Shown here one piece after another: positions 17,218 to 24,890 of a stretch of 64,000 nucleotides of DNA. Position 1 is the first letter of the stretch. Each line of letters begins with the position of its first letter. The position numbers and the translations under genes were made by a program. This stretch comes from Ktedonosporobacter rubrisoli. GTDB taxonomy: Bacteria > Chloroflexota > Ktedonobacteria > Ktedonobacterales > Ktedonobacteraceae. Under the pieces are notes generated by a model, which saw nothing but the letters and a program-made list of their open reading frames with translations, was not told where the DNA came from and ran no database searches. Location: contig NZ_CP035758.1 in the NCBI RefSeq assembly GCF_004208415.1, forward strand, positions 1,054,001 through 1,118,000, in the 5' to 3' direction.

Positions 17218-17835
17218 TCAACCACACAGAAGCTTTTCGACAGCTTCGATAATGCGTTCGACAGTAAGCAGTTCGGGACAGGTAAAAGAGAGGTTGATAA
17301 GTCCGCGCTGCAGAGCCATAAGTGTGGTTGTGGCCTGATCCAGGTCAAGATCCGCGCGCAAGGCTCCCTCCTGCACACCACGGCTAAGCGTGTGCTTGAG
17401 AAAGCCAAACCAGCGGCTATCCATATCCTTGAGCGCTTCCTGAATGGCCTGATCTCGCCTTGAGCGCAGGATGAGCTCACTGAGAACCATGATAAACTCA
17501 GGGGTGTGCTGAAGCCGATAGTGGGTCGCCAGAAACATAGAGCGAACAGTGCCAAGAGGAGTAGAGTAGTCTGAGCCAGGAATATCAAGCGGCGTTACAA
17601 GCTCTTGCCTGAGATACTCAACAACTCCCTGGATGAGATTCTCTTTGGCCGGAAAGTAATGATAGAGTGTCGCGTGATTCATGCCTGCGTTGGCCGCTAC
17701 ATCTTGAATGCGCAACCCTTCAAAGCCTTTTTCGGCGATGATACGATAAGCCGCCAGAATTAACGCTTGTCGTCTCTCATCGCCAAGGGGTGTACTATGG
17801 CGTGCCTTTGTCAATGTACTCTCTCTCCTCCGCAT
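17218..17835 (-). CDS. TetR/AcrR-family regulator
   Basis: A 205-residue regulator. The N-terminal HTH reads ALILAAYRIIAEKGFEGLRIQDVAANAGMNHATLYHYFPAKENLIQGV, a standard TetR_N domain with the recognition helix at NHATLYHYF. The C-terminal ligand domain is helical. The ATG at 17835 was chosen because GAAGGA lies just upstream; an in-frame TTG at 17865 is less likely. A 22-bp perfect palindrome 66 bases upstream is the probable autoregulatory operator. The neighbouring MFS gene (18112-19338) is a possible target but has no matching site in view. Confidence 0.85.
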   Translation of the reverse strand: MRRRESTLTKARHSTPLGDERRQALILAAYRIIAEKGFEGLRIQDVAANAGMNHATLYHYFPAKENLIQGVVEYLRQELVTPLDIPGSDYSTPLGTVRSMFLATHYRLQHTPEFIMVLSELILRSRRDQAIQEALKDMDSRWFGFLKHTLSRGVQEGALRADLDLDQATTTLMALQRGLINLSFTCPELLTVERIIEAVEKLLCG

Positions 17836-17900
17836 GTATCCTTCAATATTGAGGGTTGGGAACAATACCTGTTGTTAGGATACGCTATATAGACCCAAAA

Positions 17901-17922
17901 GTCAACAAACAAGTTTGTTGAC
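17901..17922. promoter_or_regulatory. Perfect palindrome, probable TetR operator
   Basis: Arms GTCAACAAAC (17901-17910) and GTTTGTTGAC (17913-17922) are separated by AA. On the reverse strand the distal arm contributes TTGACT, which with TATCCT 17 bases on could be the TetR promoter, so a bound repressor would block it. Confidence 0.6.
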
Positions 17923-17956
17923 TATCGAGCTTAGACCCTTTATTGCTTCGTGGTGT

Positions 17957-18029
17957 GGATTTTACAAATATTTTGCAATTCCATGCGACATATTTATATG
18001 TGTTTGCCAAAATTGAGAAAGAAGGCTGC
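17957..18029 (+). repeat. AT-rich direct repeat, copy 1
   Basis: About 73 bases beginning GGATTTTACAAATATTTTGC. Copy 2 at 20421-20494 has the same orientation and only a few substitutions plus a one-base indel. The pair flanks the MFS/HTH divergent module. It is much more AT-rich than its surroundings. Confidence 0.75.
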
Positions 18030-18111
18030 CAGCTCATGCCGATGAAGTTGTGTTTCTCCAACTTCCGGCCTGATAAGCAGCGGAATCAGGACACGAAGCA
18101 GACCGCTGTAG

Positions 18112-19338
18112 CTATTCCTGAGCCAGCTCCTCTTGCTTGCTCTCCACAGCCTCAACCATTCCCGACACATGTGCTTGTCCGACTGCGGAGACGGCTGGGG
18201 CCAGTACATATGTCGAAACAAGAAGAACAATGCCCAGGAACGTGAGCACAACGGCAAGAGACAAGAACGCGCCAGTCAAGCCAATAAAGGTTGCCATTAT
18301 GCCCACTGCGAAGACAGGAACACTGAAACCAATATAGGCGGCTACATAATAACTTGAAATGATCTGCGCCCGTTGTTGCTGGGTACCGATTTTGCCGGCC
18401 AGGTCAAAGCTACCCTTATAGAGCAGCCCATTTCCGGCCCCTTCTATTGCTATACCACCCAATAAAAGGAGCGATGCTTGCGTAGGAGCAGCACTAATAA
18501 TTACAAACGCGCCTGCTATAGTCAGGATTACGCCCCATCTTGTCACGCCTAGCAGGTTGCTCCTTTGTACAATCACCTGGGTCAATCCACCAATGAGCAT
18601 CTGGAGAAAAATCAAGACGCCTCCCATTGCCAGATTATGAATATGAAGGACGGAAACGCTAAAGGTTGGAATGAGCGCAACAATCGTACCATTGAAGGCG
18701 AAGAAGAGAAAGCCAGCCGGAGCAATCAAGCTCCAAAAAGGGCGCCGAATCTGCCTGGGAATACCAATGGCTACACGCAGGCGAGCCTTGCGCCTGAGAA
18801 TGGTTTCTTTAACTGTCAACATGCTTAACAGAGCACTTGCCAAAAGGATAACATGCACAAAGTAGGACGCTTGAAAAGGGTGCCACAGCACATATTGGAT
18901 CAGCATGCCGGCAAAACCAGGGCCAAGGCCAAATCCAACCATAGTGGTAAACCCGGCGAGTAATAAAGCGAAGCGTTGACGGTGCTTACCCGCTTGCTCA
19001 AGCAAAAGGGCTGTACAGGCGCCAAGAAAGCTCCCGGTCGCCAGACCTTGCAAGGCCCTACCAACAAAAAGGAGCCAGGCCTGGTCAGCAAAAGCAAAAA
19101 TGAGGGAAGCGGCTCCCATCAGAGCAAGTGCCGGGATCATGAGGCGCTTGCGTCCCCAGCTATCTGCCAATGGCCCCAGAAAGAGCAGAGAGGGAAGCAA
19201 AAAAAGCGCATAAATAGCAAAGAGTAAGGTAATGACGGCAGTTGTCAGATGGAAGCGGGCTTGGTATAAAGGATAAAGGGGCGAAGGTAGATTCACACCA
19301 AGGGTAAAGGTAAGGAGAGCCCACCATATTCGCTTCAT
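18112..19338 (-). CDS. MFS transporter
   Basis: A 408-residue protein with about 12 membrane segments, beginning MKRIWWALLTFTLGVNLPSPLYPLY and carrying a motif-A-like loop (LGPLADSWGRKRLMIPAL). It resembles sugar/drug-type exporters of the 12-TM class. The ATG at 19338 was chosen over a longer frame from 19455 because AAAGGAG sits about 9 bases upstream. It is transcribed divergently from an HTH regulator (19481) across a 142-base gap, the usual layout for a regulator and the exporter it controls. Confidence 0.82.
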   Translation of the reverse strand: MKRIWWALLTFTLGVNLPSPLYPLYQARFHLTTAVITLLFAIYALFLLPSLLFLGPLADSWGRKRLMIPALALMGAASLIFAFADQAWLLFVGRALQGLATGSFLGACTALLLEQAGKHRQRFALLLAGFTTMVGFGLGPGFAGMLIQYVLWHPFQASYFVHVILLASALLSMLTVKETILRRKARLRVAIGIPRQIRRPFWSLIAPAGFLFFAFNGTIVALIPTFSVSVLHIHNLAMGGVLIFLQMLIGGLTQVIVQRSNLLGVTRWGVILTIAGAFVIISAAPTQASLLLLGGIAIEGAGNGLLYKGSFDLAGKIGTQQQRAQIISSYYVAAYIGFSVPVFAVGIMATFIGLTGAFLSLAVVLTFLGIVLLVSTYVLAPAVSAVGQAHVSGMVEAVESKQEELAQE

Positions 19339-19480
19339 AATTACAACATCTCCTTTCGAGAGCAGTGAAAAAGTCAAGACTTCTTGAGGTGTTCGTGGCA
19401 GGCAGTATATAATGAAGGCACTTTCCGAGCCAGAAGTCAACTTATTGTAGGACAATTTCTATCAGGATAAAGTAGAGAAC

Positions 19481-20329
19481 GTGAAGAAGGGCTCCCAACG
19501 CCATCAAGAACTTGCCAATTTTCTGCGTACCAAACGCTGCCAACTAACCCCGGAGGCTGTAGGACTGCCACGAGGGCCGCGCAGGCGCGCCAGCGGGCTA
19601 CGACGCGAGGAGGTAGCCCAGCTCGCCGGCATAGGCGTTGCCTGGTATACAAGCCTGGAACAAGGACGGGAGATTGGCGTATCCCCACAAACTCTGGAAA
19701 GCCTGGCTCGTGCCCTGCACTTGAACAACCAGGAACGGGAATATCTCTTTGTCCTGGCGCTTCGACAAGTACCGCTTGAAGATGCTACGGATCACGAAAG
19801 CGTCAGCCCTGACCTCCAGCATTTCCTGAATAGGCTGGGAATGACACCAGGTTATGTGGTTGGGCTCCGCTGGAATGTCATTGCCTGGAATGAGGCGGCA
19901 AATGCCATATTTGGACCACTCGCTGGCCTGAGAGGGAGAGAACGCAACGAGTTGTGGAGAGTGTTTACCTCATCAACATACAGAAACCTGTTTGCGGACT
20001 GGGAAGAGCATGCGCGCAGCCATCTAGCACGCTTCCGGGCAAGTTGTGGACGGATTCCCAATGATCCCTGGCTGGCCCGCCTTATTGAAGACCTTCTGCA
20101 GATTAGCCCACAGTTCCGCGAATGGTGGCCACAGCACGATGTTTTTGCTCATACCAGAGGCCCCAGGCTTCTTATCCATCCGCACGTAGGAAAAATGTAC
20201 TTTGAGCACCTTGTTTTTCAGGTGCAAGACGCTCCCGATCTCAAAATAATTGTCTATACGCCACTGGAACAGGAACAGACACCTCTCAAGCTGCGTCATT
20301 TGCTTAATTCCTCATCCATTCACATTTAA
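19481..20329 (+). CDS. XRE-family regulator with MmyB-like ligand domain
   Basis: A 282-residue protein. The N-terminal HTH contains LAQLAGIGVAWYTSLEQGREIGVSPQTLESLARALHLN (about residues 45-85; recognition helix around VAWYTSLEQG). A roughly 170-residue PAS-like domain of the MmyB type follows: TPGYVVGLRWNVIAWNEAANAIFGPLAG, then RNELWRVF, then the C-terminal LLIHPHVGKMYFEHL. Such regulators bind a small, often fatty-acid-like, ligand. The GTG start has only a weak purine-rich site. Its divergent MFS neighbour is the likely target. Confidence 0.85.
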   Translation: MKKGSQRHQELANFLRTKRCQLTPEAVGLPRGPRRRASGLRREEVAQLAGIGVAWYTSLEQGREIGVSPQTLESLARALHLNNQEREYLFVLALRQVPLEDATDHESVSPDLQHFLNRLGMTPGYVVGLRWNVIAWNEAANAIFGPLAGLRGRERNELWRVFTSSTYRNLFADWEEHARSHLARFRASCGRIPNDPWLARLIEDLLQISPQFREWWPQHDVFAHTRGPRLLIHPHVGKMYFEHLVFQVQDAPDLKIIVYTPLEQEQTPLKLRHLLNSSSIHI

Positions 20330-20420
20330 GCTGAACAGGATTTTACACAGCCATGAACAATGTATAAGCAGCATTTACATAAAAACAAGTTCTGCATATC
20401 TTACTGAACCCTTTGGCATA

Positions 20421-20494
20421 GGATTTTACAAATATTTTGCAATTTCATGCGACATATTTTATATGTGTTTGTCAAAATTGAGAAAGAGAGCTGC
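20421..20494 (+). repeat. AT-rich direct repeat, copy 2
   Basis: Second copy of the roughly 73-base sequence at 17957-18029, beginning GGATTTTACAAATATTTTGC. It differs by C/T changes, one extra T and a swapped AG/GA near the end. It lies between the HTH regulator and DoxX. Confidence 0.75.
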
Positions 20495-20604
20495 TATACA
20501 AATAGCAGTAACGACGATAAGTTTAGTCAGGGTACTTCTACTAGCGGGAGTCTACGCATACTCGCAGCAGTGGAAGTGTCGGCTGTACGTGAAAGGGAGT
20601 TGTA

Positions 20605-21003
20605 TTGAAGTTACAAACGTTATCACCTTATGCCCCATTCGTAATACGTGTCGTTCTAGGGATCATCTTTATCTTGCATGGGGTGATGAAATTTATGGCA
20701 CTGGGAGCGACTATAGGTTTTTTCAGTCACATAGGTGTTCCACTGGCCACAATTGTGGCGCCACTTATCGGAGCGGTAGAAGTGCTTGGCGGCCTTAGCC
20801 TCATTCTTGGCCTGGGCTCACGCGTATTCTCGATCCTGCTGGCTCTGGATATGCTGGCAGCTATCGTGATGGCCAAATTGGGTGCGGGCCTGGTAGGCGG
20901 CTTTGAATTCGAACTGGCGCTATTTGCCGGCCTGCTCTCGCTGTTCTTGAGCGGTCCTGGAGCGCTGGCGATAAATCGGCGGCAAAACTCTGTGCTCGCC
21001 TGA
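20605..21003 (+). CDS. DoxX-family membrane protein
   Basis: A 132-residue protein with four hydrophobic helices and the DoxX signatures: RVVLGIIFILHGVMKF (helix 1 with the HG motif), GAVEVLGGLSLILGLGSR (helix 2-3 with GxxE) and FEFELALFAGLLSLFLSGPGAL. DoxX proteins sit in the cytoplasmic membrane and are linked to quinone or thiol redox chemistry in a few cases. The TTG at 20605 is supported by AAAGGGAG 5 bases upstream. It is a single gene; the redox partner is unknown. Confidence 0.82.
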   Translation: MKLQTLSPYAPFVIRVVLGIIFILHGVMKFMALGATIGFFSHIGVPLATIVAPLIGAVEVLGGLSLILGLGSRVFSILLALDMLAAIVMAKLGAGLVGGFEFELALFAGLLSLFLSGPGALAINRRQNSVLA

Positions 21004-21329
21004 GCGGGCGCATAAATATTCTCGCTGTGAACCGCAAGCCAGAGAATTGGCAAGATGCGGTCTGCAGCGAGAGCAAAAGATCAGTCAGCAATATGTAGCA
21101 CAACTATACAGAAGCAATTGGCGAAGATCCCCAGCCTGTTGACCAATTTTGCCCTGTATAATAGGCCAGAAGGGCGCTCACGGAACAAAAAGACATCTAC
21201 TAGCGTCTCTCTAAGTAGTGATTGTGGTGCCAGAAGAGGAAGTTTCTCATGGCTACAACAAGCTTCTTTGATATGAGCATACACCGATCCAAAAACTTTG
21301 TATTGTAGAGAGAAAGGAATCTAGTAGAC
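21004..21329. other. 326-bp intergenic region upstream of peptide 4
   Basis: No gene was recognised. It contains a TATAAT at 21157-21162 preceded by TTGACC, but the spacing (12 bases) is too short for a confident promoter. Confidence 0.4.
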
Positions 21330-21566
21330 ATGTCTGGAAACACTTTTGAATTGAACGAGACGGAGTTGGAAGAGGTAGTTGGCGGCTCTGGCAAGCATAA
21401 GGGGCATAAACATCATCACAAGCATGGCAAGCCCCATATACTCCCTTATCCTACCAATGATGATGTCCACACGCTCCCCTATCCTACCAATAGTGATGTA
21501 CATACGCTCCCTTATCCCACCAACGGCGATGACGTACATACACTTCCTTATCCAACACAAGCTTAA
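21330..21566 (+). CDS. Double-glycine-leader peptide 4, His-rich with LPYPTN repeats
   Basis: A 78-residue peptide. Residues 1-20 (NTFELNETELEEVVGG) form a leader closely matching the three peptide genes at 7.8-8.7 kb, ending in a double glycine. The core starts with a metal-binding-like stretch KHKGHKHHHKHGKPH. Four repeats of LPYPT follow, three of them LPYPTN, linked by short acidic segments ending DVHT; the DNA unit is 33 bases, then 36. GAAAGGAAT lies about 13 bases before the ATG. It has no cysteine. A terminator follows. Export by a C39-type transporter encoded elsewhere is inferred from the leader. The function is unknown; metal binding or a repeated signalling peptide are options. 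Confidence 0.8.
   Translation: MSGNTFELNETELEEVVGGSGKHKGHKHHHKHGKPHILPYPTNDDVHTLPYPTNSDVHTLPYPTNGDDVHTLPYPTQA
21441..21560 (+). repeat. Tandem repeats encoding LPYPTN units
   Basis: Four units start at about 21441, 21474, 21507 and 21543, so the periods are 33, 33 and 36 bases. Codons vary at third positions while the protein repeat is kept, which suggests selection on the peptide rather than a recent slippage event. Confidence 0.75.
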
Positions 21567-21623
21567 CTTAAAGCAATTTTGACGCTCCAACCTTCTTTAG
21601 AAGATAGAGCTCAAGGGATAGAG

Positions 21624-21666
21624 CAGGGACAGAAGATTTTATCCTCTGTCCCTGAGCAAATTTTTT
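21624..21666 (+). terminator. Rho-independent terminator of peptide 4 gene
   Basis: A perfect 10-bp stem, CAGGGACAGA (21624-21633) with TCTGTCCCTG (21645-21654), 11-nt loop, followed by AGCAAA and a six-T run (21661-21666). Confidence 0.75.
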
Positions 21667-21732
21667 ACAGAGGCTTGAAGAGTGTAGATCAGATCTGCAG
21701 AAATGAATTCAAGTATCCCGTTGCGAGATTTT

Positions 21733-24141
21733 TTAAGATGGATCGCTCTGCAGGATAGGCGGCCAGGCAAACGCTGTTACGCTGGGTGGTTGGTTATACT
21801 TCTCAACTTCCACCAGGCAGGTCTGGGCAACCGAGCACTGCGCGAGCCTTGATGTGCCCTTATCCAGCGTGACAACATTTGGATTTCCGTGCTTCTCCAG
21901 GCTGCCCACACTTCCTGCCATCTCTGGATCATACCAGGCTCCGGTTGCCATCGAAACGACTCCCGGCCTGAGCTCGCCCGAGATCTGCACGCCGGCCAGA
22001 AAGGCGCCCCGGTCATTGAACACACGCACCACATCGCCATCAAGCAGGCCGCGCCGTCTCGCATCCAGCGGATTAAGGTAAATGGGCTCACGTCCGCTGA
22101 TCTCGCCATTCCGACTCAAGCTGGCCTGATCGAGCTGGCTATGCAAGCGATTGCGCGGCTGGTTGGAGAGCAAATGTAGGGGATAGCGCTTTGCCTGCTC
22201 TCCGCCAAGCCACTCAGCAGGCTCGATCCAGCACGGATGGGGCTGACAATCATCGTAGTCGAATGAGCGAATCTTCTCGCTCACCAGCTCGATGCGCCCC
22301 GATGAAGTGTGCAGCGGATGTATGAGCGGATCAGCCCGGAAATCTCCAAGCAAGGTTGGTTGTGCCGCAGAATCTAACAGTGGGAACTCATATGCGCCAC
22401 TGCTCCAGAATTCAGCAAAGGGCGGCGGCGCAAAGCCGCGTTCGCCGGCGATCTGGCGAGCCTCTTCATACATATAGCGTAGCCATTGCATCTCAGAGCG
22501 ATTCTGATGATACGCGAAGCCAAAGCCGAGCCGCTCAGCCAGCTCAGAGAAGATGTCAAAGTCGTTGCGAGCCTGGCAATACGGCGGAAGCACCTGATGC
22601 ATGGCAAGCCAGTATTTTCCGTGCTCGGCGGCGCCAATATCGTTGCGCTCCATTGTTGTAGTTGAGGGGAGAACGATATCTGCGAACCTGGCCGGAGGAG
22701 TCCACCACGGCTCATGCACAATTATCGTGGCAGGCTGCTTCCAGGCCTGCAAGAAGCGATTAAGATTGGTATTGTGGTGAAACGGGTTCCCACCAGCAGA
22801 GTAGATAAGCTCTATTTTCGGCAATTGAATCGATTGGCCGTTATAGGCCAATTGCTCTCCGGGACGCAATAGCAGATCCGTCACTCTGCCTACTGGGACC
22901 TTAATAGTGACAGGATTATGGCCCAACGAGATTTTCGGGCGTGGAATACCAGCAGGATAGGGGAGCGCAATTCCATTTATCGCACCGAAGCCAAAACTGA
23001 ATCCCCCACCAGGCATACCGACCTGACCTAACAGGCAGGCCAGGGCAATGCTCATCCAGACTGGTTGCTCCCCATGATCTGCGCGCTGAACCGACCAGCT
23101 TGTATTGATCAGCGTGCGCGTAGAGGCCATGCGCCTGGCAAGCTGCTCAATGCTTTCGGCTGGAACCTCCGTAATATGAGATGCCCAGGTTGCATCCTTT
23201 GGTGTGTTATCGCTCTGCCCAAGCAGGTAGCGCTCGAACTCAGGATAGCCGACGCAGTAGCGCGCAAGAAATTCCTGATTGTGCAAACCATTGCTTACCA
23301 GCGTATGGGCCAGGCCCAGCATCAGCGCGGTATCGGTATTTGGTCTGATTGGCAGCCATTCAGGTGCAACCTGCGCGGGAACATCCGAGCGTTGCGGGCT
23401 GATACAGATAACCTCAATTCCGGCCTGGGCAGCCTTCATGTACCAATCGAGATTTTCATGCTTAACGGCTCCCCCGGCATCAATTTGCGTATTCTTCAGG
23501 GGCGCGCCGCCAAACAATACCAGCAGGCGTGTATGGCTCACGACCTCGGGCCAGCTCACCACCAGCCTGTTCACATCGGCCCGCCCCAGAATATAGGGCA
23601 TAATGCCTTGCGCAGCTCCATAGCTATGGTTCCCCACCTTATCAACATAGCCACCAGCCAGGGCCAGGAAACGCTTGAGCACGCTTGGCGCGTGGTGCAA
23701 CCTACCAGCACTGGCCCAGCCATACGAGCCTCCGTAGATCGCCTCATTGCCATGCTGCTCTCGTGTCTCCTGCAACGCCTCGCAGACGAGAGTGAGGGCC
23801 TTATCCCAGCTCACCGGCACGAAGCCTTGCGCGCCGCGTTCCGCGCGACTGGCTCCCCGGGATCGCAAATAGCCTTCCCGTACATATGGCTGATCGATGC
23901 GCAGCGAGTCGTAGACCACTTCGGGCAGGCTAGCTTGCAATGGAGATGGGTGAGGATCAAACTGCACCCCACGGGTCGCGAGCACCTCGTGAGTACTCAG
24001 GTCGGTCTCGACCTTGTAGGCTCCCCAATGCGATGCGGTTTGCGTAATCTTCCTTCGTTCCGATGCCCTTGCGTCCATAAATTTCCCTTTCTCGTGGGCA
24101 GTGGCTCCTGGCTCCAAATTTGCATTTTCTGCTGTCGCCAT
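21733..24141 (-). CDS. Molybdopterin oxidoreductase, BisC/TorA/DMSO-reductase type
   Basis: An 802-residue single-subunit enzyme of the DMSO-reductase family, oxo-transfer (BisC/TorA) branch. There is no iron-sulfur cysteine cluster at the N-terminus. The Mo-ligand region is GGSYGWASAGRLHHAPS near residues 138-154, with Ser as ligand. NHSYGAAQG, the MGD-binding SPQRSDVPA, the central HEPWWTPPARFADIVLP segment and the C-terminal domain (NQPRNRLHSQLDQ through MATGAWYDPEM) follow. It probably reduces an S- or N-oxide. No Tat signal is visible, so it is likely cytoplasmic. An alternative ATG at 24078 has a better AAAGGGAAA site. A palindrome just upstream matches one before the adjacent MarR gene. 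Confidence 0.88.
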   Translation of the reverse strand: MATAENANLEPGATAHEKGKFMDARASERRKITQTASHWGAYKVETDLSTHEVLATRGVQFDPHPSPLQASLPEVVYDSLRIDQPYVREGYLRSRGASRAERGAQGFVPVSWDKALTLVCEALQETREQHGNEAIYGGSYGWASAGRLHHAPSVLKRFLALAGGYVDKVGNHSYGAAQGIMPYILGRADVNRLVVSWPEVVSHTRLLVLFGGAPLKNTQIDAGGAVKHENLDWYMKAAQAGIEVICISPQRSDVPAQVAPEWLPIRPNTDTALMLGLAHTLVSNGLHNQEFLARYCVGYPEFERYLLGQSDNTPKDATWASHITEVPAESIEQLARRMASTRTLINTSWSVQRADHGEQPVWMSIALACLLGQVGMPGGGFSFGFGAINGIALPYPAGIPRPKISLGHNPVTIKVPVGRVTDLLLRPGEQLAYNGQSIQLPKIELIYSAGGNPFHHNTNLNRFLQAWKQPATIIVHEPWWTPPARFADIVLPSTTTMERNDIGAAEHGKYWLAMHQVLPPYCQARNDFDIFSELAERLGFGFAYHQNRSEMQWLRYMYEEARQIAGERGFAPPPFAEFWSSGAYEFPLLDSAAQPTLLGDFRADPLIHPLHTSSGRIELVSEKIRSFDYDDCQPHPCWIEPAEWLGGEQAKRYPLHLLSNQPRNRLHSQLDQASLSRNGEISGREPIYLNPLDARRRGLLDGDVVRVFNDRGAFLAGVQISGELRPGVVSMATGAWYDPEMAGSVGSLEKHGNPNVVTLDKGTSRLAQCSVAQTCLVEVEKYNQPPSVTAFAWPPILQSDPS

Positions 24142-24168
24142 TTTATAAACTGAAAAATTCAGTCAGCT

Positions 24169-24186
24169 TCATTAGCTAGCTAATGA
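24169..24186. promoter_or_regulatory. MarR operator upstream of molybdoenzyme gene
   Basis: Perfect 18-bp palindrome TCATTAGCTAGCTAATGA, ending 28 bases before the ATG at 24141. It matches the site upstream of the MarR gene in both arms. Confidence 0.65.
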
Positions 24187-24206
24187 GATTGGCAAAAAAA
24201 GAGGCG

Positions 24207-24632
24207 CTAGCTCTTTTTACCGGCTAGATTCCGGCGAACATGCGCGAGCAGACGCACCAGCTCCGCGCGCTCCTCTGCAGAAAGTCCCTCAAGCATCTCA
24301 TCGACAGCTGTACCCAGCACAGCAGGTAGCAGGGCCTGCAATTCCCTTCCCCGCTCGCGTAAAAAGATGCGCACCAGGCGTGCATCTTCGGGATCAGGCA
24401 GGCGCCTCACCAATCCCGCCAGCTCCATGCGCTGGGCCGCCCGCGTAATAGTCGGCGTCTCAACTCCCATACGCCTTGCAAGCTCGCCTGGCGTTAAGCC
24501 ATCCTCCCGCCAGAGATACTCAAGGATGAGCTGCTGACCTCCATACACGCCATAAGGCAGCAAGCGATCATCCAGAAACATCTTGACCGCGCGCCGCAGG
24601 CCAACGATCTCAGTTAAAAACTCGTCAATCAA
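24207..24632 (-). CDS. MarR-family regulator of the molybdoenzyme
   Basis: A 141-residue winged-HTH protein. GLTPGELARRMGVETPTITRAAQRMELAGLVRRLPDPEDARLVRIFL (about residues 45-90) contains the recognition helix and the wing with the conserved DxR. The start is a TTG with GGTGAGG very close upstream, so the exact start is uncertain. It lies upstream of the molybdoenzyme gene on the same strand. Matching palindromes before both genes make autoregulation plus control of the enzyme the natural reading. Confidence 0.82.
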   Translation of the reverse strand: MIDEFLTEIVGLRRAVKMFLDDRLLPYGVYGGQQLILEYLWREDGLTPGELARRMGVETPTITRAAQRMELAGLVRRLPDPEDARLVRIFLRERGRELQALLPAVLGTAVDEMLEGLSAEERAELVRLLAHVRRNLAGKKS

Positions 24633-24659
24633 TGCCTCACCAATTTCATCAAGTAACTA

Positions 24660-24677
24660 TCATTACCTGGCTAATGA
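24660..24677. promoter_or_regulatory. MarR operator upstream of marR-type gene
   Basis: TCATTACCTGGCTAATGA has the same TCATTA and TAATGA arms as the site at 24169-24186. It extends to a 22-bp imperfect palindrome (24658-24679) and begins 28 bases upstream of the TTG start at 24632. Confidence 0.65.
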
Positions 24678-24890
24678 TATGGCAAAATTAAAGTTGCGTC
24701 AAGAGCTCATATCGGGTAAAGCCTCCTGCCTAAACCAACTTTTTTGCGCCTTCTACGTAATATCGACAGAGACATTTTTGTGAAAGTAGTGCCCTAAAAA
24801 CTCTTATAATTGAGAATGCCTTGTATACAGTAAAGTTGTAGCTTCTAGCTGGGATAAGACACATGCTAATTTCAGGAGGGTGGTAGCGTA

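Noticed and set aside
21441..21560. CRISPR-like repetition in the peptide 4 gene
   Set aside because: Period is 33-36 bases but the repeats are coding, vary at third codon positions and lack unique spacers. It is a protein repeat.
23065..24153. A 362-residue forward frame antisense to the molybdoenzyme gene
   Set aside because: The reverse strand encodes a clear BisC/TorA-type enzyme with all family motifs. The forward frame has no family match, no ribosome site and is a shadow of codon bias.
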